Source: Klebsormidium nitens
Taxonomy: Eukaryota > Streptophyta > Klebsormidiophyceae > Klebsormidiales > Klebsormidiaceae
Direction: 5' to 3'
Assembly: GCA_000708835.1 (NCBI GenBank)
Contig: DF237073.1
Location: forward strand, 62,001-126,000
Length of the DNA stretch: 64,000 nt
Part shown: piece after piece, positions 45,620-58,274 of the stretch
Position numbering within the stretch: the stretch's first letter is position 1
How the letters are laid out: each line of letters opens with the position of its first letter
Made by a program: the position numbers and the translations under genes
The notes under the pieces: generated by a model
The model's database searches: none
What the model saw: the letters and a program-made list of their open reading frames with translations, nothing else
What the model was told of the DNA's origin: nothing

Positions 45620-47945
45620 TCAGAGTTCCCTGGTGTCTAGCTGTTCTTGCGTTCTCAGATCTTCCGGACAGACTGTATCCCAGGGGTACGGAAAACTCAG
45701 GGTCGCCGCGTCATGAGGGGTGTCCCACGTATCGTAGATGTACCTGCAAACAAGGAAAAAAAGGTGACGTCAGGCTGGCCTGCTTTTGCAGAAGGCACGA
45801 ACGTAGTTCGGTCCCATACTAACGTGAACATTCTTCAAACGAGCGCTGCACTACAGCCCTGTGCAGATTCGCAGCCGAAGGCCCCTTTCTGCTGTCCAAC
45901 TCGGCAATCGTTCGGGCGACCGTGCTCCATGCATAGGCTTTCAAGCGCCTAGTCGACGGCGCGAAGCCAAGAGAACACAGTTTTATGCAAGCACTTCAAC
46001 CACTGAAGATTCTGAAGCACTCACACTCTGATGGGCGGCTTGGATATGATGACAAGCACCGTCAAAGCCTCAGTCGGATGCAGATTCCGCACCTGCAGAA
46101 CATGAGTTGAATTAGCCTTGGCCAGATCATGAATAATTTCGGGGAATCTGGAATTTTCAGTCAACTCATGTGCAACCTGGCTTCATACATTGTCCAAAAC
46201 TCCTGAGAAGTGAAACAGACAGAAATAAGCGTCGCTTTCAACGGTTCTCGTGTCACTGGAGTGGTTTGCTTTTGATGGTTCAAAGCGATTCACAATAGCA
46301 ATCGCCATACCTTTGGGGATGGAGTTGCTGGAGTTTCGATGATGGAAAGACTTCTAAACGGTTGGGAACAAGCGGGGTGGCTTGACACGAGCTTCGCTAG
46401 GTGGATTGAAAACCAGCGGTTCTTCAGCGTTTCTTAGATGCAGTTTCTTAACAGAAGAAGCTCGAACAATCGGTTGTCCCAATTCAGGCTTTGCAGACTC
46501 GGCATTCCGTGGACGATACCAACGGAGTCGCTGCACTTGTGGTGCCCAGCAACCAAAAGCTCACCGTCTCCCTCCGAAAACCAGAAACCTGAGCAACTTT
46601 TCGAGTGGACGCCTTCCCTCTGATCGGAAGCAAAGCACGGGATCCGCAATAAAAGCGCGAGGAGCCCACATATAAGCTCTGGTACCCACCTGATGAACCG
46701 CATTGAGGGGGATCCGAAAGGTACTGTTGGCGGCCGCCCGGCTCCCAACCCGCGGCCCCGGCCTACCGCTCTCCTTTTCCCCGTCTACCTCCGCACGAAG
46801 GTACGCGGCTTCGCCTGCCTGGACGATAAAGACTTCCTCGCAGTCGTGGCGATGGATGGGCGTTCCCGACCCGGGTGCAAAAGTTTGCAGCCAGACTTCC
46901 AACTGCGCCGAGGGGTGAACATCTTAGGTTAAGGCCATAGAATGGTTGACGCCATGGGTTTGAGGGCGGAGTAGTGTCGCCATGGGTCTGAAGGTGATCG
47001 TTAGAGCACCCATGCTAGCGTTAATTTATAGTCAGCCGTCCGCCCATCCCTGACAATACCCTCTAGACGCTTATCCAGGAAAAGTCTGGGGGGCAAAGAT
47101 AATGAATGGTCTGACCGGAACAAACGCAGTATTCTGCAAGCTGCCCTAAGGTAAGACTTTGTGCCCGCACAATCTGGAGCAGGTTTGCGTCAGCTCTGGA
47201 CTCGTGTTGGAAAACAATTTTAAATACGGAAAGCCACTAAGTCCCGGATTGCATGTAGATTTCTCAGCTTGGCTGTCCATCTCTTGGCCTGGCTGGTCCA
47301 TTTCCTGCTATTAAAACTTCTCGTTTCATGTACCTGTCGATCGGCAGGGCTAGACCCAAAACAACCATAATAGTGAGGCACACCTCTTTCATGCTGTGAT
47401 GCTTCGCCCCCCATATCGTCATGTGCGAGAGGCCGGGCCGCCCGTAGTTGTGCTGAGGCATCTCCCCCAACTTCTGAACGTGGGGCGCTGTAAAGAAGGG
47501 GTACAGTGAGAGACTCGATCAGATGTTTCAACTGGGACTTGACGGTCAACTCCAGCATGGGGGAAAGTACATAGCGGGGAGAAAGAAATGCTTTGCAGTG
47601 CTGTATACAATGTTCTGATGAATAGTAGTATGAGGCGGGGCGCGTAAAAATGAAGCCTCATAGAAAAAGGTTTGAAACCTAGCAAAGCAATGCTAGGAAA
47701 AGCGCAAACCGGATGAAAACTTCGCAGAGGCTCGTTTTGTCCAAAATGGTGACACCAAGAGGGCATAAACCGATTTGAAGCGTCCGTGGCAACCTCATAC
47801 CACTTGCAAATCACTCACTTGCCCCTGCATCAGCGCACTCCTCCCAAGCATGGCTGTAAGACGACGCAGCCAAAAGCCAGGCTAGCAGCGCACATCTCCT
47901 GCTCCAATGTAACCCAATGCTACCGTGCCCTGCTGAAATTGGCAT
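45620..47945 (-). CDS. ABP1: auxin-binding protein 1 (cupin), 5 exons
   Basis: Exons 47945-47819, 47487-47384, 46902-46690, 46092-46025 and 45743-45620 give 211 residues, phase-checked. The start gives a signal peptide with hydrophobic core CALLAWLLAASS. The mature protein has the ABP1 landmarks: HNYGRPGLSHMT, VWLQTFAPGSGTPIHRH, CEEVFIV, an NST glycosylation site, AVHQV, VLVIISKPPI, YIYDTWDTPHDAATL and FPYPWD. Zinc and auxin ligands His-x-His, Glu and the later His are all present, as are the N- and C-terminal Cys that pair in ABP1. Plant ABP1 is a dimeric ER and cell-surface cupin that binds auxin. The C-terminus ends DTREL rather than KDEL. A loop of about 20 residues (EVDGEKESGRPGPRVGSRA) is longer than usual. 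Confidence 0.93.
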
Positions 47946-48157
47946 CTTCCAGGCCCAATGTACTACTTTTCAGTGATTCGGAGCTCTCGCAACCCTTGAT
48001 TACCCCGCTCTACTTGCAGCATTATGGCGAACTAAAGTCCCCGCGGGTTGGCAATGCGCTGTGGACACTGCCCTTGCGACTTGAACTTTGAAAAATCTAT
48101 CGGCGCTTCCTATGCCTCCCTATGCTGCTACCATGAGTGTCACAAATGGTCGTAGCG

Positions 48158-48769
48158 CTACTCTTCTTTGATAACCCGTTCGACCGCCGACTGCCGGAGC
48201 TTTGCCTGCTGCTGCTCGTACTTGTGCTTTTCCCACAGGAGGGACCCCATGATGACCACGAATAAAGTGGTGCCGACGGCAGCAACCTGCAAACAAAGCT
48301 TAGAAACGCTGGAGTAATCAGATTGTGCATTAATCTCAAGTTTTTCCGTCTCCAAAATCTGAGGTCCGATTAATGTAGAAGTAGGTAAGTTCAACTGAAA
48401 GTGGTGCCAAATACGAGATAGCAACTGAGGAACATAATGAGGACGATGAAGCACTCGAGCACTTCCGCCACATGTCCAATCACAACAAGTATCCAAACAG
48501 CGCAGGAGTATTGCAAGTTGGGTACACATAGGGGATTGCTCATTCCTCTACAACCAACAGTAGTGCAGTCCTCTGGCGAAATGAGTAGATTTGGCGCAGG
48601 GCTCTGAGGGAAATGTGAAAAGCTGCGACCAAATAGGAGACCCATATGAAAATTCTGGAAGCAGTCAATGCCGCACCATCATGTTTGGCTTCATATGGAG
48701 CTCCGGGTTCATCATTTTGAAGATGGGAGAGTTGCGCCGCCCCTGCGGATCATCTCTTGGGTTCCACAT
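48158..48769 (-). CDS. SMIM8-like small single-span membrane protein, 2 exons
   Basis: Exons 48769-48677 and 48286-48158 give 73 residues, phase-checked. The N-terminus MWNPRDDPQGRRNSPIFK runs into MMNPELHMKPNMMV. This matches the conserved NPEL-x-x-KPN core that precedes the membrane helix in SMIM8 and related plant proteins. One membrane helix follows (about 33-50), then a charged Lys-, Gln- and Glu-rich helix. No molecular function is established for the family. The donor is GTGCGG. Lies 212 bp upstream of the ABP1 start on the same strand. Confidence 0.72.
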
Positions 48770-49975
48770 CGTTGCTTGCCCCTTTTCCGAAGCTATAACG
48801 TGCTCTAAGCTTTATTTATCTTATCTCAAGAAAGACGGATCACCAAGTCCTGAAAAATGAAAGAAGTAATCACAATACAGTCAATCCATGTGCTTGCAGG
48901 CGCAATGCCCAGAAACCACCCTGGCTTATGCAATCGGTTTCTACAAAATCGGCATTGGGCATGGCGAACAGGGAGAGGAGAGAGAAAGGGAAAGAAGAGT
49001 CTGAAGCCGAGAAGTAAACTTGACTGTACAATACGCACTTTTAGCTTAACAGTACTAGGTAATACATATAGTAATATAATAATATAATATGTAATATAGT
49101 AATACATTACTATTACCGTACGAGACCCTATACCGGCTCACCTTAATTTCTGAGCGCTTATGTGCAATGCTGGGGCAAATATGGACCATTTCAGAAGCGG
49201 TTTTCTGCACATATCCTGTCTTACTGAACCCCATCGAAGGCAGCAGTCGCATTTTGATTTGGATCCGAGGAGGTCCTTGCAGCCCTGAAAACCTTCGATT
49301 TTGGCCAAAAAGAGCAAGAAAACTTGATGGATCGGCGATCGGCGTAGACTGGAACAGGATAACAAATAAACCAATCCACTTCTAGCTCGGCCCGATCCAC
49401 TTCTGGACCCAATTCGGTTCTGGGGCTCGTACTGTAAGCTAAAAGTGCGTATTCGACCGTGCCAGCTTGGTAATGCTCCCTGCACTTTCCCGCGAAAACC
49501 TGACAGCTTGACACCATTAGCGTCTGACGTGGGGCCGCGTGGCAGCACGCAGGAGCTTTTGAAGCACGTGGTCCACATGGTCAATTGCTTCAGCCAATCA
49601 TATTCCTCCCGGGTGAATCTTCCGGACAGAGGTGTGACGTCTTCCGACCTGGCATGACGACGGCACGGCGGCAGCCATGGCGGGGGCCTCTTTTGAAGAG
49701 TGACGCGTCCAGGAATGTCCTGACAGTGAAAGACTTTCTTCCAAGTTCCAAGCTTCCAAGCTTTCGTCTTAGAAGCTTGCGCGTCACTGAATCATATCAA
49801 TTGGCCGGTATGCGGCATTGTAACGAAAGTTCTCAACAGTGCTGCATTTGAGAAGAAGATGACCTATGCATCCAGCACCGTTGGTTACACACTACTCAGA
49901 GTAGTGTAATTGCAGCCATTCATGTTTCCAAGGCAATTCCAGAGAGATTATATTAGTCGTTGATTGTTGCCTTTG
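48770..49975. other. divergent intergenic region with a putative TIR element
   Basis: Between the SMIM8-like and HOL-like starts. An antisense frame at 49138-49584 overlaps the inverted-repeat element and is not called. An AT-rich tract (TAATATAATAATATAATATG) lies at about 49070-49090. I see no other gene. Confidence 0.4.
49030..49454. mobile_element. putative non-autonomous element with terminal inverted repeats
   Basis: AATACGCACTTTTAGCTTA at 49030-49048, continuing into ACAGTACTAG, is repeated in reverse complement at 49427-49454 (ending TAAGCTAAAAGTGCGTATT). The arms are about 27 bp with one indel and a mismatch, enclosing about 400 bp without a transposase-like frame. I do not see a clear target-site duplication, so a plain inverted repeat remains possible. 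Confidence 0.5.
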
Positions 49976-52900
49976 ATGTCATTCAAGCTCGCATTCCTCG
50001 CCGGTCCAGCTTTGAAAAGCAGCGCCAGAGCAGCCTCGACAGTGAGCGCAAATTGGAGGTCACTTCCATCTCTTTACGCTAGGTGCCGCGCATTGTCGCA
50101 GCACTCGCTCATCAACCCTGCCATTCTGTGCATGGCCCTTGAAGTTACTCACTTCTACAGCGTACATTCTTCTGAACTGTTCAACTGCAACAGGCCTTCT
50201 CTGTTGATCCAAAGCCAATTCGACCCGCTCTTCCGTTGCTCAGCTCAACCCAGGATTGGACACAGACCAATCTCCACAGAGACAAGGCTTGCAAACAGAT
50301 CACATCAGGTGCTGTCCAAGCCTCCAACAAGTGGACGACCCTTTACAGCAAGTGCTGATAACATGGGTGCCTCCCAAGATGCCGCCCTTGCTCCCAGTTC
50401 TGGCGTGAAAGACGCAGTGGCAAAGCTGCGGGAATTCATCGGGACAAACGAGAAGACGGACCCAGGTGTGCTTTCAGCAAAAATGTGAATTGCGTGCTCA
50501 ATCACAGTTCATCCATCTTTTGGCTTTTATATACTCGAAGTGCCTCCGTACACGCACTAAAGTTGGTTGCTTGATAAACGTTAGACAAAGGCATGGCTCT
50601 GTTTGTATGAGCAAGCCCATTGGGGCTAAAACAGCCTGTGAAGCGCTTGTAAGGCAGATTCTGGCAGCATTGATATGAAGGGATTCAAGGACTAGCAGTT
50701 GCATAGCCAAATGAGCCCCCACACAAGCTTGTGTGCTGTTTGTCAACAAAAGCTTCTCAATGCAACCATCGCTTGGAGTAAATGCTTCGCGCCTCTCCGT
50801 GACCCGTACTCTAATCCAGGCCACCAAGCACCTTCCAGTTTCCTTGACATTTTCTTCCCCCTTTCCTTTCCTGGTTTCCTCTCTTCTTTGCTTCTGCAGG
50901 CGCCCATGGCGCCAGCTGGGTGACAGCGTCCGCAGCCGTTGGCTCCATTCTAGTTCTTCTCTTGGCTGCCCGCTTGGCAGGCCTGGCCGGTCGAAACTTG
51001 ACCCCAGCCCCTGGTACAGATACAAGAACTTTGTACCAGTGATAAGGTCTTACAGCGTCGAGGCACTCGAGAGGCCAGATTGAGCTAGTTTGGGGGTTAG
51101 GGTGGTCTGAGATGCGGAGCATGTCATGATGTTTGTTGAGGTTCAAGTGTCCGTTTACGAGGAGATTCTGCTTTGTCGATTGTGCTAAAGGGTATGGCTA
51201 TCTGGTGCAGGGAGCGGGTGGGAGAAATCGTGGCAGGCGGGGACAACGCCCTGGGACATGGGTGATGTCACGCCCGTGCTGGCGCAGATGATCGCCAAGG
51301 GAGAGGTGCCCACCGGGCGCGCGCTTGTACCAGGCTGCGGTTCGGTGAGTCGCTTGCTTTGTCTTGTCGATTTGAGAATGGTCTTTTGTTCTTTCGCTTT
51401 GGCATGGTTGGGCAATGTCGAATGGGCTTTCATTTGTTCCACTTATGGGGATTGGGCGAGGGCAAGGGTGGCGTGAACTTGGGAATGGGAAGCTTAGAAC
51501 GATCGTCAAGTTTGGAGGAACCAGCTGGAAATCTGGTTATGTATGATATGAAACTTGATTGCAAGCTTGTTCCTGATGCTGTAGATCCAGGACAAGGCTT
51601 TCATATGTCAGTAGGTATAAATAAGCCCGACAGACATCACCGTTGGTCCCTGCCGATGGTTCCATTGTTGACAGTTCCGCTTCGAAATCTCTATCCCTCA
51701 ATCGCCTTCGGTTAAAACGTGTGAGGTTGTTGAAGTCCACCGGGCAGCCACCCGACTGTTGTTTTTGCATTTGATATCTGTGTAGATGTGCTGGGTCATG
51801 TAGGGGGATCCCCCCGTATCAGGTCCTTTTAGAACGATGAAAATTTTCCCATCACAATCTGCATATCCTGGCGCTTGCTGGGCCAGAACGTCATCTGGTG
51901 AAAGCGAATGGCCAAAGCCTAAATAGTTCTCGACGAGGATGTAGTCACCACTGAGCTTTGCTTGCTCTCCCAAAACCGCAGGGCTACGACGTTCTGGCGC
52001 TAGCGAGCCCCGAGCGTCACGTGGTCGGTCTCGACATCTCCCGCACTGCGAATGAGAAAGCAAAGCGGCACCAAGAGGCCCAGCAGGTTCCTGCATCGCA
52101 GGCAGAGTTTGTTGTTGCGGACTTCTTCACGTGGGAGCCGGAAGCGCCATTTGACGTCATCTTCGATTACACGTGAGGGAAAGCATTCTCTGAAACGTCT
52201 GGCTGGGTCGAGCATCGTTTGTTTTTCGCTTCTGAAGAATGACCCTAGATTCTTTCGCTTGAGTCGCGGTGTGCAGAGTTTGTGACACCGGATTCGACGT
52301 TGAGGTTTAGATTGTCAATCGTATCTCCTTGGGCACGCACGTTTACCAACCAGCAGATTATTTCATCCCGGTAGTGGTGGAGCCCGATCTCGATAACATT
52401 GCTTGAATCGATACGTTGACGTGAGTACTTTTGGAAGTCACCTCATCATGCCTTTCGGATGCCGTCTTTGCCTTTCGATCCACAGGCCACGCGTTCGATG
52501 TTCAAAGTCACCGCATTGATGTTCGCCCTTAATTCCATCTCCCTATTGATTGAGGATACCATCATCTATTCGCCGCCCTTCCTACTTGCGGCCCTTCTTA
52601 AAACCCCGCCCGAAAGTCCTCCCGAACGATTCCGCAAACGTCCCCCTTCCCCGTGCTTTCGAACCGTCCAGGACTCTATATCTCTGATAGATTTCCTCAT
52701 CTGTTGCCCGAGTCTGAACCCCCTCCTCTGTTTATGTCACAGCTTCTTTTGCGCCTTGGAGCCTGACCTCCGCCAGGCCTGGGCGCAACGCATGGCGCAG
52801 CTCCTCGCGCCGGCGGGTCAGCTAATTACGCTCGTCTTTCCGGTGAGTCTGCTGACGCTGAAAGTCCTCAATTAACAAAAGTGTAGCATTTGCGTACAAA

Positions 52901-54228
52901 GCCATGCACGGGGACGGCTGTGGTTGGGGTGGGCCTGGGGTTGGTTCAGTCACTGCAAACTTGTTACATTCTTATCTACACGGGAGGGTTTAGTGTAAGC
53001 TCGCTCTTTCGCCGCAACGATACCTATCTCAAGATCCTGAACAACCTCCCGTCTTTCAGTCCCCTCTGAGTGCTGAGTGCTGATGGAAGACAGACACTAT
53101 GCATCCGCTGGCGAATCTCGCTAATTTGCCCCTGCTTCTCTTTTCGTCATGTGCTGCTGCCGATATTTGTGTGCTGCTCTGCTCTGCTCCAACATATCAG
53201 TGGTGCTGCCTCAGTTGAACCTTATCTCTCTGATGACGATCTGCAAAGACTTTTACTTGTGAGTGTTTTGGACCGCAAACAACGTCGGTTTACAAGTACG
53301 ACAGAATCGGCTAGACCCGGCTAGAACCGGCCTGCCTTGCCTCGGCCTAATTTTTGACTCTTTGCTGCAGATTGACGACCACTCAGGAGGGCCCCCCTTC
53401 GCTGTTAACATGGATATGTAAGCCGCAAGCCGCACTTCACGCAAGCGTTCTGAACCGCAGTTTGATTGGTCCGTTCCTCTTCCGCACATTGCCTGGCAAG
53501 ATCGGGGAAACTCAAAAGGCAGGGACGATTGCAAGTCTCCTCAAGCAAGACGAAAAAAGGAGTCCATCGTTCTCTCGTCAAGGCGTACGTGTGACTTTAC
53601 CATCGGCGGTCCTCCCAAACCTTCTCGAGCCCTGCGAGATGTGACGAGACTTTATTGTTTGGCTGCTTTTTCCGCAAATCCTGCACTGGATTGTTTTCAC
53701 TGGATTGTTTTCACTAGGTTTTGGTTGTCCTGCAGTTATAAGAAAATGCTGGTGCCCGCTGGCTTCGTGTTGACCCGCGAAGAGGAGGTGACAAACAGCG
53801 TACGAGGGAGACAGGTGAGACGAAAGCAAATTCAACTTTCAATCCAGGCCGTTCGACGACTGTGATGCAACTTAAGGACGGCCCAGATGCGGCCAGGCTC
53901 TGAACCTAGAACGAACACGGATCAGGCGGCCCGGGTACGTAGGAGCCGCTTGTCGTCGCGAGCTCGAGACATCAACCGTTTGTCGTTCTAGTTGCTCATG
54001 CGTCCGTTGCTCCAGAAGCATACCACGTGATGGATAACTTCTGAGGAACACGTGCTGACCACTTCTGCAAACAGCGCCGCCTGCGTTGCTGTTCCTAGGT
54101 TGGAAACAGATAATGAATGGTTAAAGCTCCGGGAGAGGAATGATGTTTACGAAGATTCCCGTGCTGATCTTTTGCAGGGCAAGGAGCGTCTGGCCATCTG
54201 GGAGAAGAAGGCGTCAGGCAAGATGTGA
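49976..54228 (+). CDS. HOL-like thiol/halide S-adenosylmethionine methyltransferase, 7 exons
   Basis: Exons 49976-50465, 51211-51344, 51982-52172, 52743-52842, 53371-53417, 53736-53814 and 54178-54228 give 363 residues, phase-checked. The catalytic part is a class I methyltransferase of the TPMT/HOL family: [41 protein letters not shown] (SAM-binding loop), FVVADFFTW, DVIFDYTFFCALEPDLRQAWA, DDHSGGPPFAV and the short basic end KERLAIWEKK. Plant HOL enzymes methylate thiocyanate, bisulfide and halide ions, releasing volatile methyl compounds. About 165 residues precede WEKSW, with a Ser-, Arg- and Ala-rich start that looks like an organelle presequence. An internal ATG at 50363 (MGASQD) would give a cytosolic form without it. 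Confidence 0.88.
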
Positions 54229-55110
54229 TTTTCAGTGACCAAGGTCTGCAAGGTCTCTTCTTAAGTACATTGATAAAAGTAGGATATCAACGTAGAACTC
54301 CTGCAAGTCATGAGCGCATGGACGTTTTGCAAGGCAGAAAGTAGGTTATCATCTCACGTTGCTGATAGGATCTTGAGGACGGAGGCGTTGCTCATCAACC
54401 GTTGCTAGGTATACTTGGCAGACTTTCTTGTGGGGTATAATCACACATAACAACTTGTCAACTTGAAGTCGTGCAACACACTGCCGTTGACGCGCCATCT
54501 TGGTCCAATTCACTGAGTATATACAGTAATCGAATTCACCGCAGCATACAATATTTGTACGATCGACCCACCAGCATGACTGATTGAGATTTGCTGGCAG
54601 CAGACGTATGCACTGCTATGTGCTTCCGTGTGCCTGCATGTGGCTCAGTGGCCTTCTGAAGCTAGCGCGTGTACAGTTCACACTTTTGAAGTGACATGGT
54701 ATTATATAGAAGCAATTTAATACGTTCAGTGGACGTGCAAATGGCCCAACACACCTGATCGACTACACATGCATGCATACAGCTGTCAACCCGCTGACAT
54801 GATACGCTTGCATGTGCCACCTACTGTAGGAAGTGGTAATCAGCTTATATATGGAGTTGCATGGGCCGAGTCCAATCCACTGCCGATTGCAAAGTCGGCC
54901 ACACTGCATGGAGTCGCAGCGCCAAACCCCTTGCAACAGATTCTCCATGAAGCACAGCTCAATTCAAGTTTTGAAGCACACCTTCTTGGATAAACCTGAT
55001 TCACGAAACCACTTGCTGACGCAATCACCATCATCAGCAGGGTCACTTGTATTCAATATCAATGATCACATCCAAAGTCCGCCCAAGAGCCCGTCCTTCC
55101 GAAACTTCTT
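54229..55110. other. convergent intergenic region
   Basis: Between the 3' ends of the HOL-like gene and the S10 gene. Contains CATGCATGCATAC near 54767; no supported coding sequence. Confidence 0.45.
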
Positions 55111-57513
55111 CTATGACAACTTAACCTGAACGTCGACCCCTGCCGGCAGGTTTAACTGCATGAGCGCGTCAACGGCCTGTGCGGTCGGGTTGATCAGCTC
55201 TATAAGCCGTCTGTGCGTCCGCAGCTCAAACTGCTCCCGTGCATCCTTGTTGACGTGAGGTGACGTCAACACCGTCCACCGCCGACGCCGCGTTGGCAAC
55301 CGGATGGGTCCCGCGGCCTTGGTCTCGGTGCTCTTAGCGGCCTCCATGATCTGGTTGGTTGCCTCCTCAATACGGGGCACCCAGTACGAGCGCAGCTTGA
55401 TCTTAATCTTCTGCTCGTTCTTCCGGGGCTGGCGGGGCCGCTTCCCGTCCGTCTCCTGAAATCAGAATACGTTGCTCAATGACAGGTTTGGGGTAAGATT
55501 TACGAAGAGGAAGCGGCAAACCACTGACCGAGACAGCGACAAGAAACGGATAAGCACCACCATTGCTCGATGTTTTGCTGGCGAACAGTGTCCAGGATGA
55601 TGATCAGGGACGTTCTTTACAGTCGTCCAAAGACAACACACACCAGATTCCGCAAGGATCTGCCAATATGGCAGTGATGTTGTGCTTCAAAGCTGGCATC
55701 ACAAACAAAAGTGTGTCTCGTTCCCCCTTCCCACGGCATTGCCTTGATCCACACCAATCAAGCTTGAATACGACAGGCCTACGAAGCAAGCCACTCACCG
55801 GGAACATCGTGGGGATCTCGCCAACCCACTCCTCGTCCCCTGCCAACTCGTCCGCAACCGACCTCACTGCGTCCTCATCCTCGGCAACTTCTGCAACGGC
55901 CCGCACTGGGCCGGCGACCCGAGGCAACTGCCGCCGAGAGGGGAGCTTTGCTGCGCTCCTCAGGACATTTGCGGTGCAAGAAGGCCTCACCAACTGCAGA
56001 CAAGGTTGGATTGGGCTCGTTCTTCTGGGGGTATTCTGGTGAGGTGCGTTGCAGAAGCTGTTAGTGCAATGAAAGTGCAAAGAAGAGCCTTCAGAGTGGT
56101 GACATTTATGCGTACGGTTCGGCAAAGAAGAGCCTTCAGGGTGGTGAAGTTTATGCGTACGGTTCGGATGCTTTAGGCAGCCCCGTGCCTCTGCTTACCC
56201 TCTACACTAGTTGCTTGAATCAATGTGTTGCTTGTATGTCAGGCACCCTACGATGATTTTAATCTGGTGCTTCTTCATCGAGTTTGCAAGAACAAAAAGT
56301 AAACAAAACTTGAGGCCTAATACCTCCTCAGAAGGATATGATACTCTGCACAGAGTCCCCATCAAATGTGCACAATCCAGATGCAAAAATTGGAGAAAAT
56401 CCCTTCACTTCAGGGACAACTTTTGTCACTCAACAGCTTATTGCAGATGGTGTTGAATAACACGCTCTGCAAGCTGCTAAGTCCAGCACACCACTTCCTA
56501 TCGGGGCTTCTCATGCTTGTGGAACGTCCTCTCAGACAAATGCCTCGGTTGACATCTGCGCCACCGGCCTTGCGACCAGTGGCTGGCCCCAAACCACCAT
56601 CAGGATCCCAGCACAGAGCAGAACGCTCGATGCCAGGGCTGACCGCAGCCGGAGCCAGCTTTAGCTCAGTCTCGTCATCGTGGTCATCATTGAGGGTTTC
56701 CATGACCTTGTCTTAACGACCTTTCTTCAGAAGCATTGTCTCAAATCGGCGGAGTCTTCATGAGAGCAAAAGAAAATCAACGTACAGCAATGCTCATGCA
56801 CTTGGTCAAAGGATGCTCTTGCCCAATGGGGCCTGCATTTTCCAAGCTCAAGTGCTGGATACGTCCCTCGTAAAACCCAAGAAAGTGCTCAAATACCATC
56901 GGTGATGGTAAGATTATCCGTACATCTCATTCGCATCCAGATTTTGCAGCGCTTCCACCCCTTGAGCAATCTCTGATGAGCATTGTGACAGCTGAACACG
57001 CAGCAAGTACAAATTAACACCCCGTTGCAGATATAGTTCACACCATTACCAAAAGGTTCTCTGCAGGTTCCTTATCAGCCCTTGACGTTGCTTGAACTCT
57101 TGCTAGAGGAGGTCATCCTTACCGTAGATGGCCAAAGGTAGCCAACCGTATGCATCAGGAATTTAGAATGCGGGGCTTCACGAGCTTACACGCTCGTGAG
57201 CACTGAAAATGTGTCACACGCTTGTCACACGCTTGTCACACGCTCAAGATAATGCCCGTGTCTATCACAATAAGGACGATCGGAAAAGTCTTGCAGTGAC
57301 AGCCATTGTACACGGCGCGACAAACCCGTCTTTTCCTGCTTTCCTTTGGCAACCCTAAATGCCAAAAGAGCAGAAGATGCAGACACTCCTCACCTGGCGA
57401 GGGACAAAGCTTGAAGCTGGGCCCTTCTGCCCACTCTGGCAAGGCCTTGTGTCCATAGTCCTCACCGAGCAGCGGACAGCCTGCACGGCCCCAGCGCATG
57501 CCGTTGAAGCCAT
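55111..57513 (-). CDS. RPS10: plastid ribosomal protein S10 (uS10c), 3 exons
   Basis: Exons 57513-57394, 55993-55799 and 55455-55111 give 219 residues, phase-checked with all junctions in phase 0. Exon 1 starts MASTACAGAVQAVRCSVRT, a typical chloroplast transit peptide rich in Ser, Ala and Arg. Exon 2 is transit and acidic linker. Exon 3 is the S10 core: KIKIKLRSYWVPRIEEATNQ, GPIRLPTRRRRWTVL, SPHVNKDAREQFELRTHRRL and the end LPAGVDVQVKL, which is characteristic of plastid S10. It acts in the head of the small plastid ribosomal subunit. The long first intron (1.4 kb) contains a 45-bp tandem duplication. Confidence 0.9.
56077..56166. repeat. two-copy tandem duplication, 45-bp period
   Basis: GCAAAGAAGAGCCTTCAG followed by GGTG and TTTATGCGTACGGTTCG occurs at 56077-56121 and again at 56122-56166 with three or four changes. 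Lies in the first S10 intron. Confidence 0.92.
57213..57245. repeat. three-copy 11-bp tandem repeat
   Basis: TGTCACACGCT-type units repeated three times in a row in the first S10 intron. Confidence 0.9.
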
Positions 57514-58274
57514 TTTTCAAGAGCTATCCTACTCGCTTGTTTGCCAGGTGCAAAACTTCGTACAATCTGTCCCTCAGGATCTTTTACACCATTCGAAGCC
57601 ACTCGCCCATCCCAGTATTACCAAACGCTAGGTCACGCTGGCAATCGCCCCAATGCGCCCTCCTCGCGCCCTGCACAATTGCAGCCACCTTCTCTGCGTA
57701 GAGTCGGTAGACTTGAACTAGCTGCAAGACTTCAAGTTCTAGCAGCCTTCGCCCCATTGTGCAACTAGGCCGAGGCAGCAAAATTGTAATGCGCACGTAA
57801 AGTAATGCGCTTTATGATCATATTATGTAGTCCTAATGCTGTATCCACCGTCCGCTTGATATCATGGACGGCTCTATGACAGCCACTTGTCAACGTCAAC
57901 TTAGCAATAGCAGCCGTTGATTCAACCTACATCGCCATCGGAGTGTCGATGTGCAAAGCATGTAGGTAGCGCCACTCTCTGAACAGAGGAGTTGCCACTT
58001 GTGCTCGCTTCGATTCTGAGACTGAAGACCTTTCTGAATCTTCTGAATCTGAGAAACTCTCACAATTGGACCAGCAAAGGGGAGCTCTCATTGTTGCCCA
58101 TCTAGCTAGGGCCCGGGGAGGTCATACTAATAGGGAGCATGTCCTAACTTGGCGTGCCTTGAATCCAGAATGCTTCCGTGTAAGGGTTGTTTCATCGTAA
58201 TGCAAGGTTTCTAGGGACCCAAGCATTCTCCACCAGCTTTTCACCAGAATCAATTCCGGTTGCAAGGTGAGACT
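57514..58274. promoter_or_regulatory. divergent intergenic region
   Basis: 761 bp between the S10 and Ca2+-ATPase start codons; must contain both promoters. A minus-strand frame within 57584-57796 (MGRRLLELEVLQ) has no in-frame link to S10 exon 1 and is probably 5' flank. Confidence 0.4.

Noticed and set aside
49138-49584. 148-codon minus-strand open frame containing EEYDWLKQL upstream
   Set aside because: Overlaps the inverted-repeat element, and I found no splice partner in phase.
56410-56703. 97-codon minus-strand frame starting METLNDDHDD as S10 exon 1
   Set aside because: The exon at 57513-57394 gives a typical transit peptide and joins in phase 0; this frame has no suitable donor.
57584-57796. 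Minus-strand frame with MGRRLLELEVLQLVQVY
   Set aside because: Short, upstream of the S10 start, with no in-frame continuation.
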